From Microcoleus sp. FACHB-61 (lineage in GTDB: Bacteria; Cyanobacteriota; Cyanobacteriia; Cyanobacteriales; Microcoleaceae), in contig JACJNY010000074.1 in NCBI GenBank assembly GCA_014695295.1, positions 45,235-109,234 on the forward strand: a DNA stretch of 64,000 bases, in the 5' to 3' direction. This document shows positions 56,706-64,000 of this stretch, piece after piece (the first letter of the stretch is position 1; each line of letters starts with the position of its first letter). The notes beneath the pieces were generated by a model, which saw only the letters and a program-made list of their open reading frames with translations, did no database searches and was not told the origin of the DNA. The position numbers and the translations under genes are program-made.

Positions 56706-57986
56706 ATGAACCCATTAAACAATCCTACACCCCTTAGACCAGACGCTCAAGCCCGCCGCTCGCCGCCCCCGCCCCCGCCCTTGGCTGCAACACCCGCGCC
56801 TCCTGCACCCGCGCCGAGTGCGCCCCCCCCTGCGCGGCAGCGGTCTGTCGAGACACCCGTCAGCACGATCGAACAAATGGTCAGAGATGCCCATAGCGCC
56901 TCGGCTTCCGACATTCACATTCGAGTCGGCCAAGTACCTCGATTTCGGATTCGGGGCGCGATGCAAGTAGCAACTACCCACCCCAAAGTAACCCCAGAAA
57001 TTTTTGAAAATTACCTAGCCGAAATACTCACCCCCGAACAGCGAAAACAATTTGCAACTACCAAGGAATTAGATTCAGCAATTTTTTACCCGGGCTTCGT
57101 GCGGTGTCGGCTAAACTGTTTTGATTCCCTCAGCGGCGGTGCGATGGTATTGCGGTTGATCAGTTTGGAAATACCTACTATCGATTCCTTGAGGTTGCCA
57201 GAAGTTTTCAAAAATATCATTTTGCGATCGCAGGGATTAATATTGGTTACGGGGCCTACCGGTTCGGGGAAATCGACCACAGTAGCTGCGATGATCGACC
57301 ACCTCAACCAGATGGAGCAAAAGCACGTAGTTACAATTGAAGACCCGATCGAATTCATTCACCCTTCTAAAAAATGCTTGGTCAGCCAGCGGGAAGTCGG
57401 CTTGCACACCCACGAGTTTCAACAGGCTTTGCGGGCTGTTTTGCGGGAAGATCCGGATGTAATTCTGATCGGGGAAATGCGCGATCGCGTTACCATCAAT
57501 ACAGCGTTGCAAGCAGCTCAAACTGGTCACTTAGTATTGGGAACTCTCCACACTCGCAGCGCCATTAACGCTATTAACCGATTGTTGAACCTCTACCCGC
57601 CCGAAGAACAACAGGCGATGCGGATTCAAATTTGCGATTCTTTAGTAGCGGTAATTGCCCAACTTTTGCTGCCAACAGTTGACAACCGTCGGGTAGCAGT
57701 TCACGATATTTTGGTGAATACACCGGCTATGCACGATTACTTGATGAAAGGTGCTGATGACGAAGCTTCCCGGTTGATGGAACATGATACTTACGAAGGA
57801 ATGCAGATTATCAACCAGGCTCTTTACAAACTGGTGCTTGAAGGCAGAGTGACGATCGAAGAAGCGGCAAAAACTTCTCCCGAAGCCAGCGATTTAGACC
57901 GCCGTTTGCGCACCGGAGGTTACGATCCTGCGTCGTCTCGCGACTTTGAAGGCAGCAAAAAAGAACGCACCGTTCGCGCCCGGTAG
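56706..57986 (+). CDS. PilT-like type IV pilus retraction ATPase, divergent
   Basis: A 426-residue GspE/PilT-family ATPase. An unusual Pro/Ala-rich N-terminal stretch (residues 9-52, SPPPPPPLAATPAPPAPAP) precedes the PAS-like N-domain (ASDIHIRVGQVPRFRI). The core has Walker A GPTGSGKST (residues 183-191), Asp box TIEDPIEFIH, Walker B DVILIGEMRD, His box TGHLVLGTLHTRSA. The C-terminal segment where PilT has AIRNLIREGKT reads AMHDYLMKGADDE, so the PilT-specific motif is changed; this may be a PilT2/PilT3-like or regulatory paralogue. Start ATG 56706 follows GGAAACAAAAA; a TTG at 56688 adds six residues. It drives pilus retraction in gliding or twitching filaments, with no pil genes adjacent. 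Confidence 0.9.
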   Translation: MNPLNNPTPLRPDAQARRSPPPPPPLAATPAPPAPAPSAPPPARQRSVETPVSTIEQMVRDAHSASASDIHIRVGQVPRFRIRGAMQVATTHPKVTPEIFENYLAEILTPEQRKQFATTKELDSAIFYPGFVRCRLNCFDSLSGGAMVLRLISLEIPTIDSLRLPEVFKNIILRSQGLILVTGPTGSGKSTTVAAMIDHLNQMEQKHVVTIEDPIEFIHPSKKCLVSQREVGLHTHEFQQALRAVLREDPDVILIGEMRDRVTINTALQAAQTGHLVLGTLHTRSAINAINRLLNLYPPEEQQAMRIQICDSLVAVIAQLLLPTVDNRRVAVHDILVNTPAMHDYLMKGADDEASRLMEHDTYEGMQIINQALYKLVLEGRVTIEEAAKTSPEASDLDRRLRTGGYDPASSRDFEGSKKERTVRAR

Positions 57987-58577
57987 CAGCACACATACAG
58001 GGGTAGGCACCGCAGGACTACCCCACCCATCGGGTAGTAATCTTTTCAGCAAACCGAAATACTTGGCGCGGTTGTGCGTATCTTTACTTAAATTTTAACT
58101 ATATTTAGTAGCCAGAAATACATTTTACTTAAATTTTACTTAAGTAGTAAAATGAGAGATAATCAATGTCAAATATATTGTTAAGTTTTTTTAACACCGC
58201 CGCTACTTTACATAAACTTTAAAATTGGGTGAAAACTCGCAGGTGATTACAAAGAAATAGTAAAGATATGTTCTGAGTATTGCCAACAGTAAGGAACTTC
58301 AGTATATAGTTGTAGAGACAAATTTTGGGCAGAGAAGGTTCCGACTTTGCCGATCGCAAAAGTAAGCAAGTTAAAAAACCGCTTAATACAACTACAAGTA
58401 GGCTTAATACAAGCCATTAGTAGCAGAGCCTATCGCGTGTTTTTCCGATTATTAAGTGGCTTTCAGTCTAAAACATCCTAAAACCAAGCAGAATTTTAAA
58501 GATTCTGTCCCTGGAAAATCTGTTTAACAACTCGCTTATCACCAACCGTATTTCTAGAAATTAAAGGAGATCAAAAA
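57987..58577 (+). other. 591-bp leader region of the SDR gene
   Basis: No gene seen. TTTACTTAAATTTTA occurs at 58083 and again at 58124, followed by a TTTTACT...AGTAAAA hairpin (58134-58152). GTTAAGTTTTTTTAAC is at 58180-58195. CGCTTAATACAA and GGCTTAATACAA are repeated at about 58380-58415. AAAGGAGATC directly before GTG 58578 is a very good ribosome site. The long AT-rich stretch suggests a regulated promoter with a long untranslated leader. Confidence 0.5.
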
Positions 58578-60209
58578 GTGAAGAGTGCATTTAACCCCTC
58601 AGAAGTGTTTGAAGGTGCCAGCAAAGCGGAAATCATCGATCGCATCCAGCAGCTAGTTCCCCCAGGTTCCCCGGAACCGCAAGATCCTGAAATCCTAGCG
58701 GCCTTACAAACTCTCACCGCACAGCTAATCGCAGCCTATCAAGCCGACGGACAATTAGAAAGCGAACCATTTAGCGACGTGCGGGGTCGCACCATTCACC
58801 TATACGCATCCGCAGTCAGCAGCAAAATCAAAGGAAAAACCATCCTCATCACCGGTGGAGAAGGATGTGTCGGCAGTTTCTTAATCGAAAAACTCCTCGG
58901 ATTAGGCGCAACAAAAATCATTTCCGCAGACAACGCCCGATGTCACAACCCCGAAGAAAATCTCCCGCTTTTTAACACAGAAGGTGCAGTAACATTCTAT
59001 GCCGCCGACATTCGCAACTACGAGGCGCTGAAACACATATTTGAGGTAGAAAAACCAGAAATTGTTTTTCACCTAGCAGCCCAACGCCAACCCGGGCTAG
59101 CTGAAATCAAAATCCGAGAAACAGTTACAACCAGCCTGTTGGGATGTAAACACGTCATCCAACTGTGCGAAGAATACGGCGTAGAAAGCTGCATCTTCTC
59201 TTCCACAGGCAAAACATCTCGATATTTTACAACCGAAGTTTACGCCGCCTCCAAAAAATTTGCCGAATGGCAATTTGCCAAAGCAGCTCAAGAAGGAGAT
59301 GTCACTTACGGGATGGTTCGCTTTACTCATATGTTGGAAAATAGCTTGTTCTGCGAGCAAATGTCCAACAAAGTACAGCAAGGTAAAACTGTCAACGTTC
59401 ACGCTCCGCACCGCTACGTAACCGCTCAAAATGTGGTCGAAGCCGTACATTTATTGCTGAATTCGCTGGTTGTTTCCGTCCCCGGAAAACTGAAATTGGT
59501 CGCCGTGAGTAATCTCGGGTGGCCGACAGAAACTTTGGAAGTAGCTCTTTATAAAATTCTTGAATCAGGCAAAAATCTGCCGATTTATTTTCAAGGACTT
59601 TTGCCGGGATACGAAGAACCGTTTTTTCTTGGACAGTTTGACTGGAAAAAACCTACAGACATTCACCTCCTAATTAATGTTTTGGAAGATCCTTTTAGAA
59701 GTGTTAACGATACTGGCGACATGGTGAGTGTAGAATTAGCTCCTTTTTCTTTGCGCGTGTTAGATAAACAAGTGTCGAAGCTGGAAAGCTTAATCATCGA
59801 TCCAGATTTCCCGGAAGTGCAAATCAAGCACGCTCTTGTGGCAGCGGAAAAAGAAGTGATTGCTTCCTCTTTTGCGTGGAGTTCCCCCGAAGACTTGTTG
59901 AAAATTTTGCAGTGGGGGATCAATCCGAAGAAATTGCAAGGTTACGGAACGGAAATCGGTGACTACAGCGAGATTATCGAACTCCTCTTGCAAGGAATCT
60001 ACGGCCGCCTTAACCAAGAAGTCTTGGACAGTGCTGGAGTTACTGCTAATGAATTTGATGACTTAGTTGAGAGTCTTTCTACGCTCGATTCTATTCAAGC
60101 AGAAGTGGGATATTTGCGATCGGTGTCGAGATATCTCAGAGAATTGGTACCCCCCGCACATTTCAGCACCAAAAAATCTCAACCTGTTGCTGTCCGCGAT
60201 GCAGCGTAG
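58578..60209 (+). CDS. SDR-family nucleotide-sugar epimerase/dehydratase-like protein
   Basis: A 543-residue cytoplasmic protein. Residues 85-330 are an extended short-chain dehydrogenase: glycine motif TILITGGEGCVGSFLIEKL (residues 95-108), acidic patch ISADNAR, HLAAQRQPG in the NAD pocket and the YxxxK pair in VYAASKKFAEWQF; FSSTGKT gives the Ser. This is the CapD/FlaA1-like polysaccharide-biosynthesis form that alters UDP-sugars, but the usual catalytic set has an unusual Lys-Thr between. The N-terminal 85 residues (a helical start with QLVPPGSPEPQDPEIL) and C-terminal 200 residues (ELLLQGIYGRLN) are extra and unrecognised. GTG start with AAAGGAG. A polysaccharide or sheath role is inferred from the GT2 gene 539 bp downstream. 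Confidence 0.85.
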   Translation: MKSAFNPSEVFEGASKAEIIDRIQQLVPPGSPEPQDPEILAALQTLTAQLIAAYQADGQLESEPFSDVRGRTIHLYASAVSSKIKGKTILITGGEGCVGSFLIEKLLGLGATKIISADNARCHNPEENLPLFNTEGAVTFYAADIRNYEALKHIFEVEKPEIVFHLAAQRQPGLAEIKIRETVTTSLLGCKHVIQLCEEYGVESCIFSSTGKTSRYFTTEVYAASKKFAEWQFAKAAQEGDVTYGMVRFTHMLENSLFCEQMSNKVQQGKTVNVHAPHRYVTAQNVVEAVHLLLNSLVVSVPGKLKLVAVSNLGWPTETLEVALYKILESGKNLPIYFQGLLPGYEEPFFLGQFDWKKPTDIHLLINVLEDPFRSVNDTGDMVSVELAPFSLRVLDKQVSKLESLIIDPDFPEVQIKHALVAAEKEVIASSFAWSSPEDLLKILQWGINPKKLQGYGTEIGDYSEIIELLLQGIYGRLNQEVLDSAGVTANEFDDLVESLSTLDSIQAEVGYLRSVSRYLRELVPPAHFSTKKSQPVAVRDAA

Positions 60210-60330
60210 CTTGAAAAGAGTTTTGAGTTTGGAGATTGCTTCCTGAGTGACAACCCACAGGGGGTGAATGAGCTAAACATCGACTAAGTTGTCAGTTGAT
60301 GAAGCAATCCTGGACGCAGAACCTCTATAT

Positions 60331-60355
60331 GTAAGGTGCGCAGTGCGCACCTTAC
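60331..60355. repeat. GTAAGGTGCGC/GCGCACCTTAC palindrome
   Basis: An 11-bp perfect stem with a 3-nt loop. It is followed by AACCATTTTTTGGGTAAGTTATG (60375), which is also inside the element at 26640-26808, so it is part of a dispersed element. The gap of 539 bp shows no gene. Confidence 0.85.
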
Positions 60356-60404
60356 CGGTATAAGTACCGGGTTCAACCATTTTTTGGGTAAGTTATGTTA
60401 AAAA

Positions 60405-60453
60405 CAGAATTGAGAAACCCGGTTTCTAAAAGAAACCGGGTTTCTCAATTCTG
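60405..60453. repeat. 23-bp perfect palindrome with 3-nt loop
   Basis: CAGAATTGAGAAACCCGGTT with TCT forms one arm and its exact complement the other, with AAA between. It shares the AAACCCGGTTTCT core with the terminator-like hairpin at 26544-26580. It is probably a mobile or duplicated repeat that can also end transcripts. Confidence 0.85.
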
Positions 60454-60748
60454 GGTCTGTTTGAGGTTTAATTAAATTGATTTACTTAACATAGTCAGAA
60501 TCGACATGATATGCTATTACTTGCGATCGCACAACTGCAATCAAATTATTTAGTAGTGACGAGGCCAGTCCTAGTAGTTTTATGAGGACTTAAGTCATCA
60601 CTACAAACGTTATAAGGGTTATTTTCCCCGGCATGATATGATGATTCTTTAGATAGCGTTGTGCACTGAGTTAACAAAGGTGCAATTAGATTAAATGAGC
60701 TCAATGAACGCAACCAATAAAATAAAATAAAATTAAGGTACTAGAATT

Positions 60749-61954
60749 GTGGAAATTAATCAGCTATTGTTCCTATTGATTGATGTTGTGCTATTGGCGA
60801 TCGCCCTGATCCTTCTAATTCCCGTTGCAGTTCTATTTCTAGAATGCAGTGCAGCTTTCTTGTCCGGCCTGGGCTCCAAAGCGGAAACTAAAGCGGCCCG
60901 CCCCAAAGTAGCAGTTTTAATTCCCGCTTACAACGAAGCAGCCGGAATTGCCGCCACCATCTCCACCATATTGCCGCAGCTAACACCTCAAGACCGCCTG
61001 TTAGTGATTGCTGACAACTGCACGGACGCCACGGCAGAAATCGCCCGCAACTGCGGTGCAAGTGCCATCGAACGCCAAGACACACAACGCAAGGGCAAAG
61101 GATACGCACTGGATTTCGGCTTGCAGTCGATCGAATCAGACCCCCCAGAAGTAGTAATCATGGTTGACGCAGACTGCATCTGTCAGCCAGACTCTATAGA
61201 AAAATTAGCCCGGGTGGCAATGGCCGAACAAAGGCCGGTACAAGCGACTTATTTAATGGAACAGCCACCCAATCCTACCCCCAAAGACTCTATTTCGGCT
61301 TTAGCATTTCTCGTGAAAAACTTAGTCCGGCCGAGCGGATTAAAACAGTTAGGATTCCCATCATTACTAACAGGTACGGGCATGGCTTTTCCGTGGTCGA
61401 TAATTAGATCGGTTTCCCTAGCTAGCGGCAATATTGTGGAAGATATGCAGATGAGTTTGGATTTGGCGATCGCCGGACACCCAACAGTATTCTGCCCCGA
61501 AGCCAAAGTCACAGGGTGTTTGCCGCAGCAGCAGCAAGCAGCCACAAGTCAAAGAACCAGATGGGAACACGGTCACATACAGACATTGTTAACTCAAACT
61601 CCCCGCCTGACAGCAGCTTCTTTACAGCAAAAACGTTTTGACTTATTGGCGATCGCCCTCGACTTGTCAGTCCCTCCCCTATCGCTTTTAGTCGCTATTT
61701 GGCTAGCCACTTTTGCAGCCTCATTATTAGCAGCAACCTTCGGAACATCCTCGCTTCCCGCTGTCTTGTTGGGAGTACAAGGACTGCTAATTTTAGTTTC
61801 AATTGTCAGCGCTTGGGCAAAATTCGGGCGTGCCGACATTTCCGGTTCAACCCTTTTATCCGTACCTTTTTACATCCTTTGGAAAATCCCTTTGTATCTG
61901 GGTTTTATCCTGAAGCGGCAAACCAAATGGGTACGGACAGAACGCGATGTTTAG
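60749..61954 (+). CDS. family 2 glycosyltransferase (membrane)
   Basis: A 401-residue membrane glycosyltransferase. A helix (about 8-35) leads to a GT-A domain: VAVLIPAYNEAAGIAATI, LVIADNCTDATAE (first Asp), VVIMVDADCICQPDSIE (DxD-like DAD), GTGMAFPWSIIR, NIVEDMQMSLDLA (catalytic ED) and QQQQAATSQRTRWEHGH (QxxRW). Two C-terminal helix groups (LLVAIWLATFAASLLAA and ILVSIVSAWAKFG) follow. The ED and Q..RW motifs mark a processive or cellulose-synthase-like enzyme, used in exopolysaccharide synthesis. The start GTG 60749 has AAATTAAGGTACTAGAATT; ribosome site is AAGG. The SDR upstream could supply its sugar donor. Confidence 0.93.
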   Translation: MEINQLLFLLIDVVLLAIALILLIPVAVLFLECSAAFLSGLGSKAETKAARPKVAVLIPAYNEAAGIAATISTILPQLTPQDRLLVIADNCTDATAEIARNCGASAIERQDTQRKGKGYALDFGLQSIESDPPEVVIMVDADCICQPDSIEKLARVAMAEQRPVQATYLMEQPPNPTPKDSISALAFLVKNLVRPSGLKQLGFPSLLTGTGMAFPWSIIRSVSLASGNIVEDMQMSLDLAIAGHPTVFCPEAKVTGCLPQQQQAATSQRTRWEHGHIQTLLTQTPRLTAASLQQKRFDLLAIALDLSVPPLSLLVAIWLATFAASLLAATFGTSSLPAVLLGVQGLLILVSIVSAWAKFGRADISGSTLLSVPFYILWKIPLYLGFILKRQTKWVRTERDV

Positions 61955-61960
61955 TATTCG

Positions 61961-62021
61961 GTAAGGTGCGTCAGCCAGATAGTTGAGTCAACTCAAAAAT
62001 CTAGTTTCTGACGCACCTTAC
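61961..62021. repeat. inverted repeat GTAAGGTGCGTCAG
   Basis: A 14-bp perfect inverted repeat with a 33-nt spacer, lying right after the GT2 stop codon. It is a member of the GTARGGTGCGTCAG repeat family and can form a hairpin at the transcript end. Confidence 0.85.
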
Positions 62022-62069
62022 GACGCATAATATGTAATATAAGTAACTTTTTTGAGTGCCACGACTCAT

Positions 62070-62173
62070 GTGTTTGAGTGGGATGGTGCGCCGAAGTTGA
62101 TCCAGAAAAGGAGATTCCCACGGGGAGTAAGAAGGTTGACATAGATGAGGAATCGGCGGTATTTTTAGGTTAA
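62070..62173 (+). pseudogene. possible decayed gene end
   Basis: A frame reads VFEWDGAPKLIQK and a second, shifted frame reads EIPTGSKKVDIDEESAVFLG and stop (TAA at 62171). Both look like coding DNA and may be one gene broken by a frameshift near 62105. No start or family is recognised; chance is possible. Confidence 0.3.
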
Positions 62174-62205
62174 ACAAAGTATTATACCGGATCTGCGATA
62201 CAATT

Positions 62206-63441
62206 ATGAAAGCTGATTCAAAATCTCGTACTGGAAGAATTGGTGTTGTCGGAACCGCCTTACTCTTTGAGAGATTAGGTTGGATCTTTCGTGAGCAACC
62301 TACAGAAGACTATGGTATCGATGCTCACGTTGAAGTGGTTGAGAGTAATACAGCAACAGGTAAATTAATTGCACTTCAGATCAAATCTGGGAAAAGTTGG
62401 TTTAAGGAGAAAACCACTGATGGCTTTGTTTTTCGTGGCAAGACAGAGCATCTAGAATACTGGCAGAAACACTCATTACCTGTCATGGTTGTTTTATATG
62501 ATGATGAGAAAAAAATTGCTTATTGGCAGGCCGTTAATAGCAGTAATGTCCAGAAGACCAATAAGGCATGGAAACTTATTATCCCTTTTGAACAGCAGAT
62601 CAATATTCTATCGCTTAAAAAAATTCAAGAGTTTAGTAGAAAGCTGACTGCGACTAATGGTTACACAATTCTTTCATTTCAGGATGTTAGTCATGGTGGG
62701 GCAAAAAGATATTCTGCCAACATTCTTCTAAGCAAGGAATATGCAAAACCCGATATGATAGAAATTGCCAGAAAAATTACTGCTGAACTAAAATCTAGAG
62801 AATATTATAAAAACAACGAGGTAAAACAACTCTGGGAAGGAAAAGAAGCTCAAGTAATTTGGCTATTCTTGTATCTTTCTCTAGATGATGTGAGTTCTGC
62901 AAACTGGATTTGTAGAACTGAGTGGATTAGTAAAAATTTATCGACCAAATTTTCACCTACAAAGCTAGATGGTGAACAGATTGATGAGGAAATTGTTATT
63001 GATTGGAACAAAAGCTATGGAGAGCTTGCGACTATTTTTGATTCGTTTAAACTAACGAAGGAAGCCTATCTAGATTCTATGAATTGCATCTTGAGTACCA
63101 CAAAACTTATTGTTGATAAAACGATCGAATTCACAGATATGTTCAATCGGAAGCAGCTAATTGAAGCTAATTATCTAGATCGTATGTCACAACTATATCC
63201 AGAGATAGAAAAGTTATATCTTCAGGTGGATCGTATCGGTTCAGCCCCAACTGAATGTAGTGATTTGAGTCAACGCTTTCAAGGCGTGATGGCTTTTGCA
63301 CACAACATCGTCTTGCCTTTTTCTGAGAAAGGGCTAGAAACCTGGGAAATAAGTAATAGAAACTATTTGGTAGGTCAAGCTATTAAGGATTATCAAAAAG
63401 AACTGCTTCGACTAGAATTTGAACTGGAGAAGATTCACTGA
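62206..63441 (+). CDS. DUF4365 protein (PD-(D/E)XK nuclease-like)
   Basis: A 411-residue protein. Residues 1-135 match the DUF4365 core: GVVGTALLFERLGWIFREQ, then EDYGIDAHVEVVE with Asp39 and Glu43, and LIALQIKSGKSWF with Gln58 and Lys60; the D...E...QxK order is that of PD-(D/E)XK nucleases. The remaining 275 residues are helix-rich (RKLTATNGYTIL, WLFLYLSLDDVSSANWI) and not recognised. DUF4365 proteins are often in accessory or defence islands. The DNA is AT-richer than the neighbours and nearly without HIP1. An attC-like site begins 48 bp after the stop, so it may be a captured cassette gene. Confidence 0.85.
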   Translation: MKADSKSRTGRIGVVGTALLFERLGWIFREQPTEDYGIDAHVEVVESNTATGKLIALQIKSGKSWFKEKTTDGFVFRGKTEHLEYWQKHSLPVMVVLYDDEKKIAYWQAVNSSNVQKTNKAWKLIIPFEQQINILSLKKIQEFSRKLTATNGYTILSFQDVSHGGAKRYSANILLSKEYAKPDMIEIARKITAELKSREYYKNNEVKQLWEGKEAQVIWLFLYLSLDDVSSANWICRTEWISKNLSTKFSPTKLDGEQIDEEIVIDWNKSYGELATIFDSFKLTKEAYLDSMNCILSTTKLIVDKTIEFTDMFNRKQLIEANYLDRMSQLYPEIEKLYLQVDRIGSAPTECSDLSQRFQGVMAFAHNIVLPFSEKGLETWEISNRNYLVGQAIKDYQKELLRLEFELEKIH

Positions 63442-63489
63442 TAATACAAAAAGACTTCGATTGCCAATAAATCCGTTGGTGGCGAAGCT

Positions 63490-63576
63490 AGCTAACAACC
63501 CGGTCTGAGCTGACTGCCGATAGATATTGGTGGTGTTGTAAAGGTTGTTTGCAGCCGCTCAATTGTTCGGTTGGGC
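63490..63576 (+). other. attC-like integron recombination site
   Basis: An 87-bp imperfect palindrome. It starts AGCTAAC and ends GTTGGGC, a perfect GTTRRRY core. TGAGC near the 5' side and GCTCA near the 3' side form the inner arms; the 3' part GCCGCTCAATTGTTCGGTTG is like the 3' part of the site at 6858-6944 (CCGCTCCAACGCCGTGTTAG). It lies 48 bp after the DUF4365 gene, as attC lies behind the gene of a cassette. Confidence 0.55.
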
Positions 63577-63696
63577 TACATTTCACCGATGGTTGAGGCA
63601 CGTAGTTTCGGTGATATCTGTCAGTTTTGCGCTCGCCCAGCAGGCCTCTGGTTCGCATTTTTCAGGTGATGAGTGAGTTTTGCGATCATCTTTTCT

Positions 63697-63894
63697 ATGC
63701 TTATTCCTAATGCAGAGAATGCGGTCGTTGACATTCGTAAACTGCGTGGCTACTGCCTCAATCCAGCACACGACGATGGCAAGCACAAAGCACGGCTTTT
63801 CTCGTCAATTGTTGGAATGACGGCTGACAATGCTGAGGAATTGCGCCAGATTTTGCTTGAAGTCATTCAAACTCACGAAGCTGAGTTACTGTAG
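63697..63894 (+). CDS. shortened DUF6883-like protein
   Basis: A 65-residue frame starting MLIPNAENAVVDIRKLRGYC and continuing with LNPAHDDGKHKARLF and MTADNAEELRQILLEVI. This is the N-terminal half of DUF6883, which normally continues with a DEYGQRY-like strand to about 105-110 residues; here TAG comes after THEAELL. So either a short form or a truncated gene. An upstream GTG-like start at 63673 adds eight residues; ATG 63697 begins the family match. DUF6883 proteins are small immunity or accessory proteins found near toxins and mobile DNA. It follows the attC-like site. The region from 63895 to the window end shows no further gene. Confidence 0.7.
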   Translation: MLIPNAENAVVDIRKLRGYCLNPAHDDGKHKARLFSSIVGMTADNAEELRQILLEVIQTHEAELL

Positions 63895-64000
63895 TTTAGA
63901 CTAAATAAAGATGAGAACGGTGGCCAAAGAAGAACTAGAGCCACCGCGCCGGGAGAGAATAAGGGTGAAAAATAAAACCTATCCACTCCTTAAATGAACA

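Noticed and set aside
62169..62175. GTTAAAC as a third attC core before the DUF4365 gene
   Set aside because: It fits GTTRRRY but no matching AAC-containing arm or inner stem lies within 60-140 bp upstream, so it is probably chance.

Overview
The window is a chromosomal segment of a filamentous cyanobacterium, most likely an oscillatorialean of the Microcoleus/Oscillatoria/Tychonema type. The evidence is a very high density of the HIP1 octamer GCGATCGC, typical cyanobacterial genes (ndhD of NDH-1, a Tab2-type photosystem translation factor, a probable PII-interacting PirA), receiver/PAS/GAF-rich kinases, and intergenic regions packed with short tandemly repeated repeats (TTGGTAAT-, TTTTAGA- and ATCGAAA-type) and GTAGGGTGCG-type palindromes. 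No rRNA, tRNA, CRISPR array or intact insertion sequence was recognised.

Layout. 0-6.7 kb: two small proteins, then a minus-strand run of gpsA, a Nudix hydrolase, a glycosyltransferase, an MFS exporter and recO. 6.7-9.0 kb: an attC-like site and a HEAT-repeat lipoprotein gene lie between recO and deoC. 9-19.3 kb: TPR protein, secreted beta-domain protein, pdxJ, nucleotidyltransferase, Tab2-like protein, tldE, an SGNH hydrolase with an extra C-terminal domain, and a HAD hydrolase. 19.3-26.4 kb: ClC-CBS-USP protein, glycosyltransferase, DHH phosphoesterase, bioF and a 49-residue PirA-like protein behind an NtcA-like box. 26.4-27.5 kb: repeat-rich non-coding DNA with a decayed transposase. 27.5-37 kb: a two-component island with two tandem permease-PAS-histidine kinases, a truncated and an intact CheY-like receiver, and two receiver-kinase proteins. 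It is followed by tldD and a 1552-residue CHASE/PAS/GAF kinase (to 43.7 kb). 44-52 kb: DUF1361 protein, SbmA/BacA-like ABC exporter, STAND ATPase, ndhD, ADP-ribosylglycohydrolase. 52.6-58 kb: minC-minD-minE, DUF58 protein, PilT-like ATPase. 58.5-62 kb: SDR nucleotide-sugar enzyme and GT2 glycosyltransferase. 62-64 kb: an accessory patch with a DUF4365 nuclease-like gene, a second attC-like site and a shortened DUF6883 gene.

How the genes work together. The minCDE set places the division site. pilT, the glycosyltransferases and the SDR enzyme fit a motile filament that secretes polysaccharide. TldD and TldE, which form one protease, are encoded 20 kb apart. The most unusual parts are (i) the island of tandemly duplicated amino-acid-permease-like histidine kinases, with receivers but no DNA-binding output domain, and (ii) two 87-bp attC-like elements, each just 3' of an isolated accessory gene, which suggests captured integron-type cassettes. 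All assignments come from reading the sequence; no database search was run.
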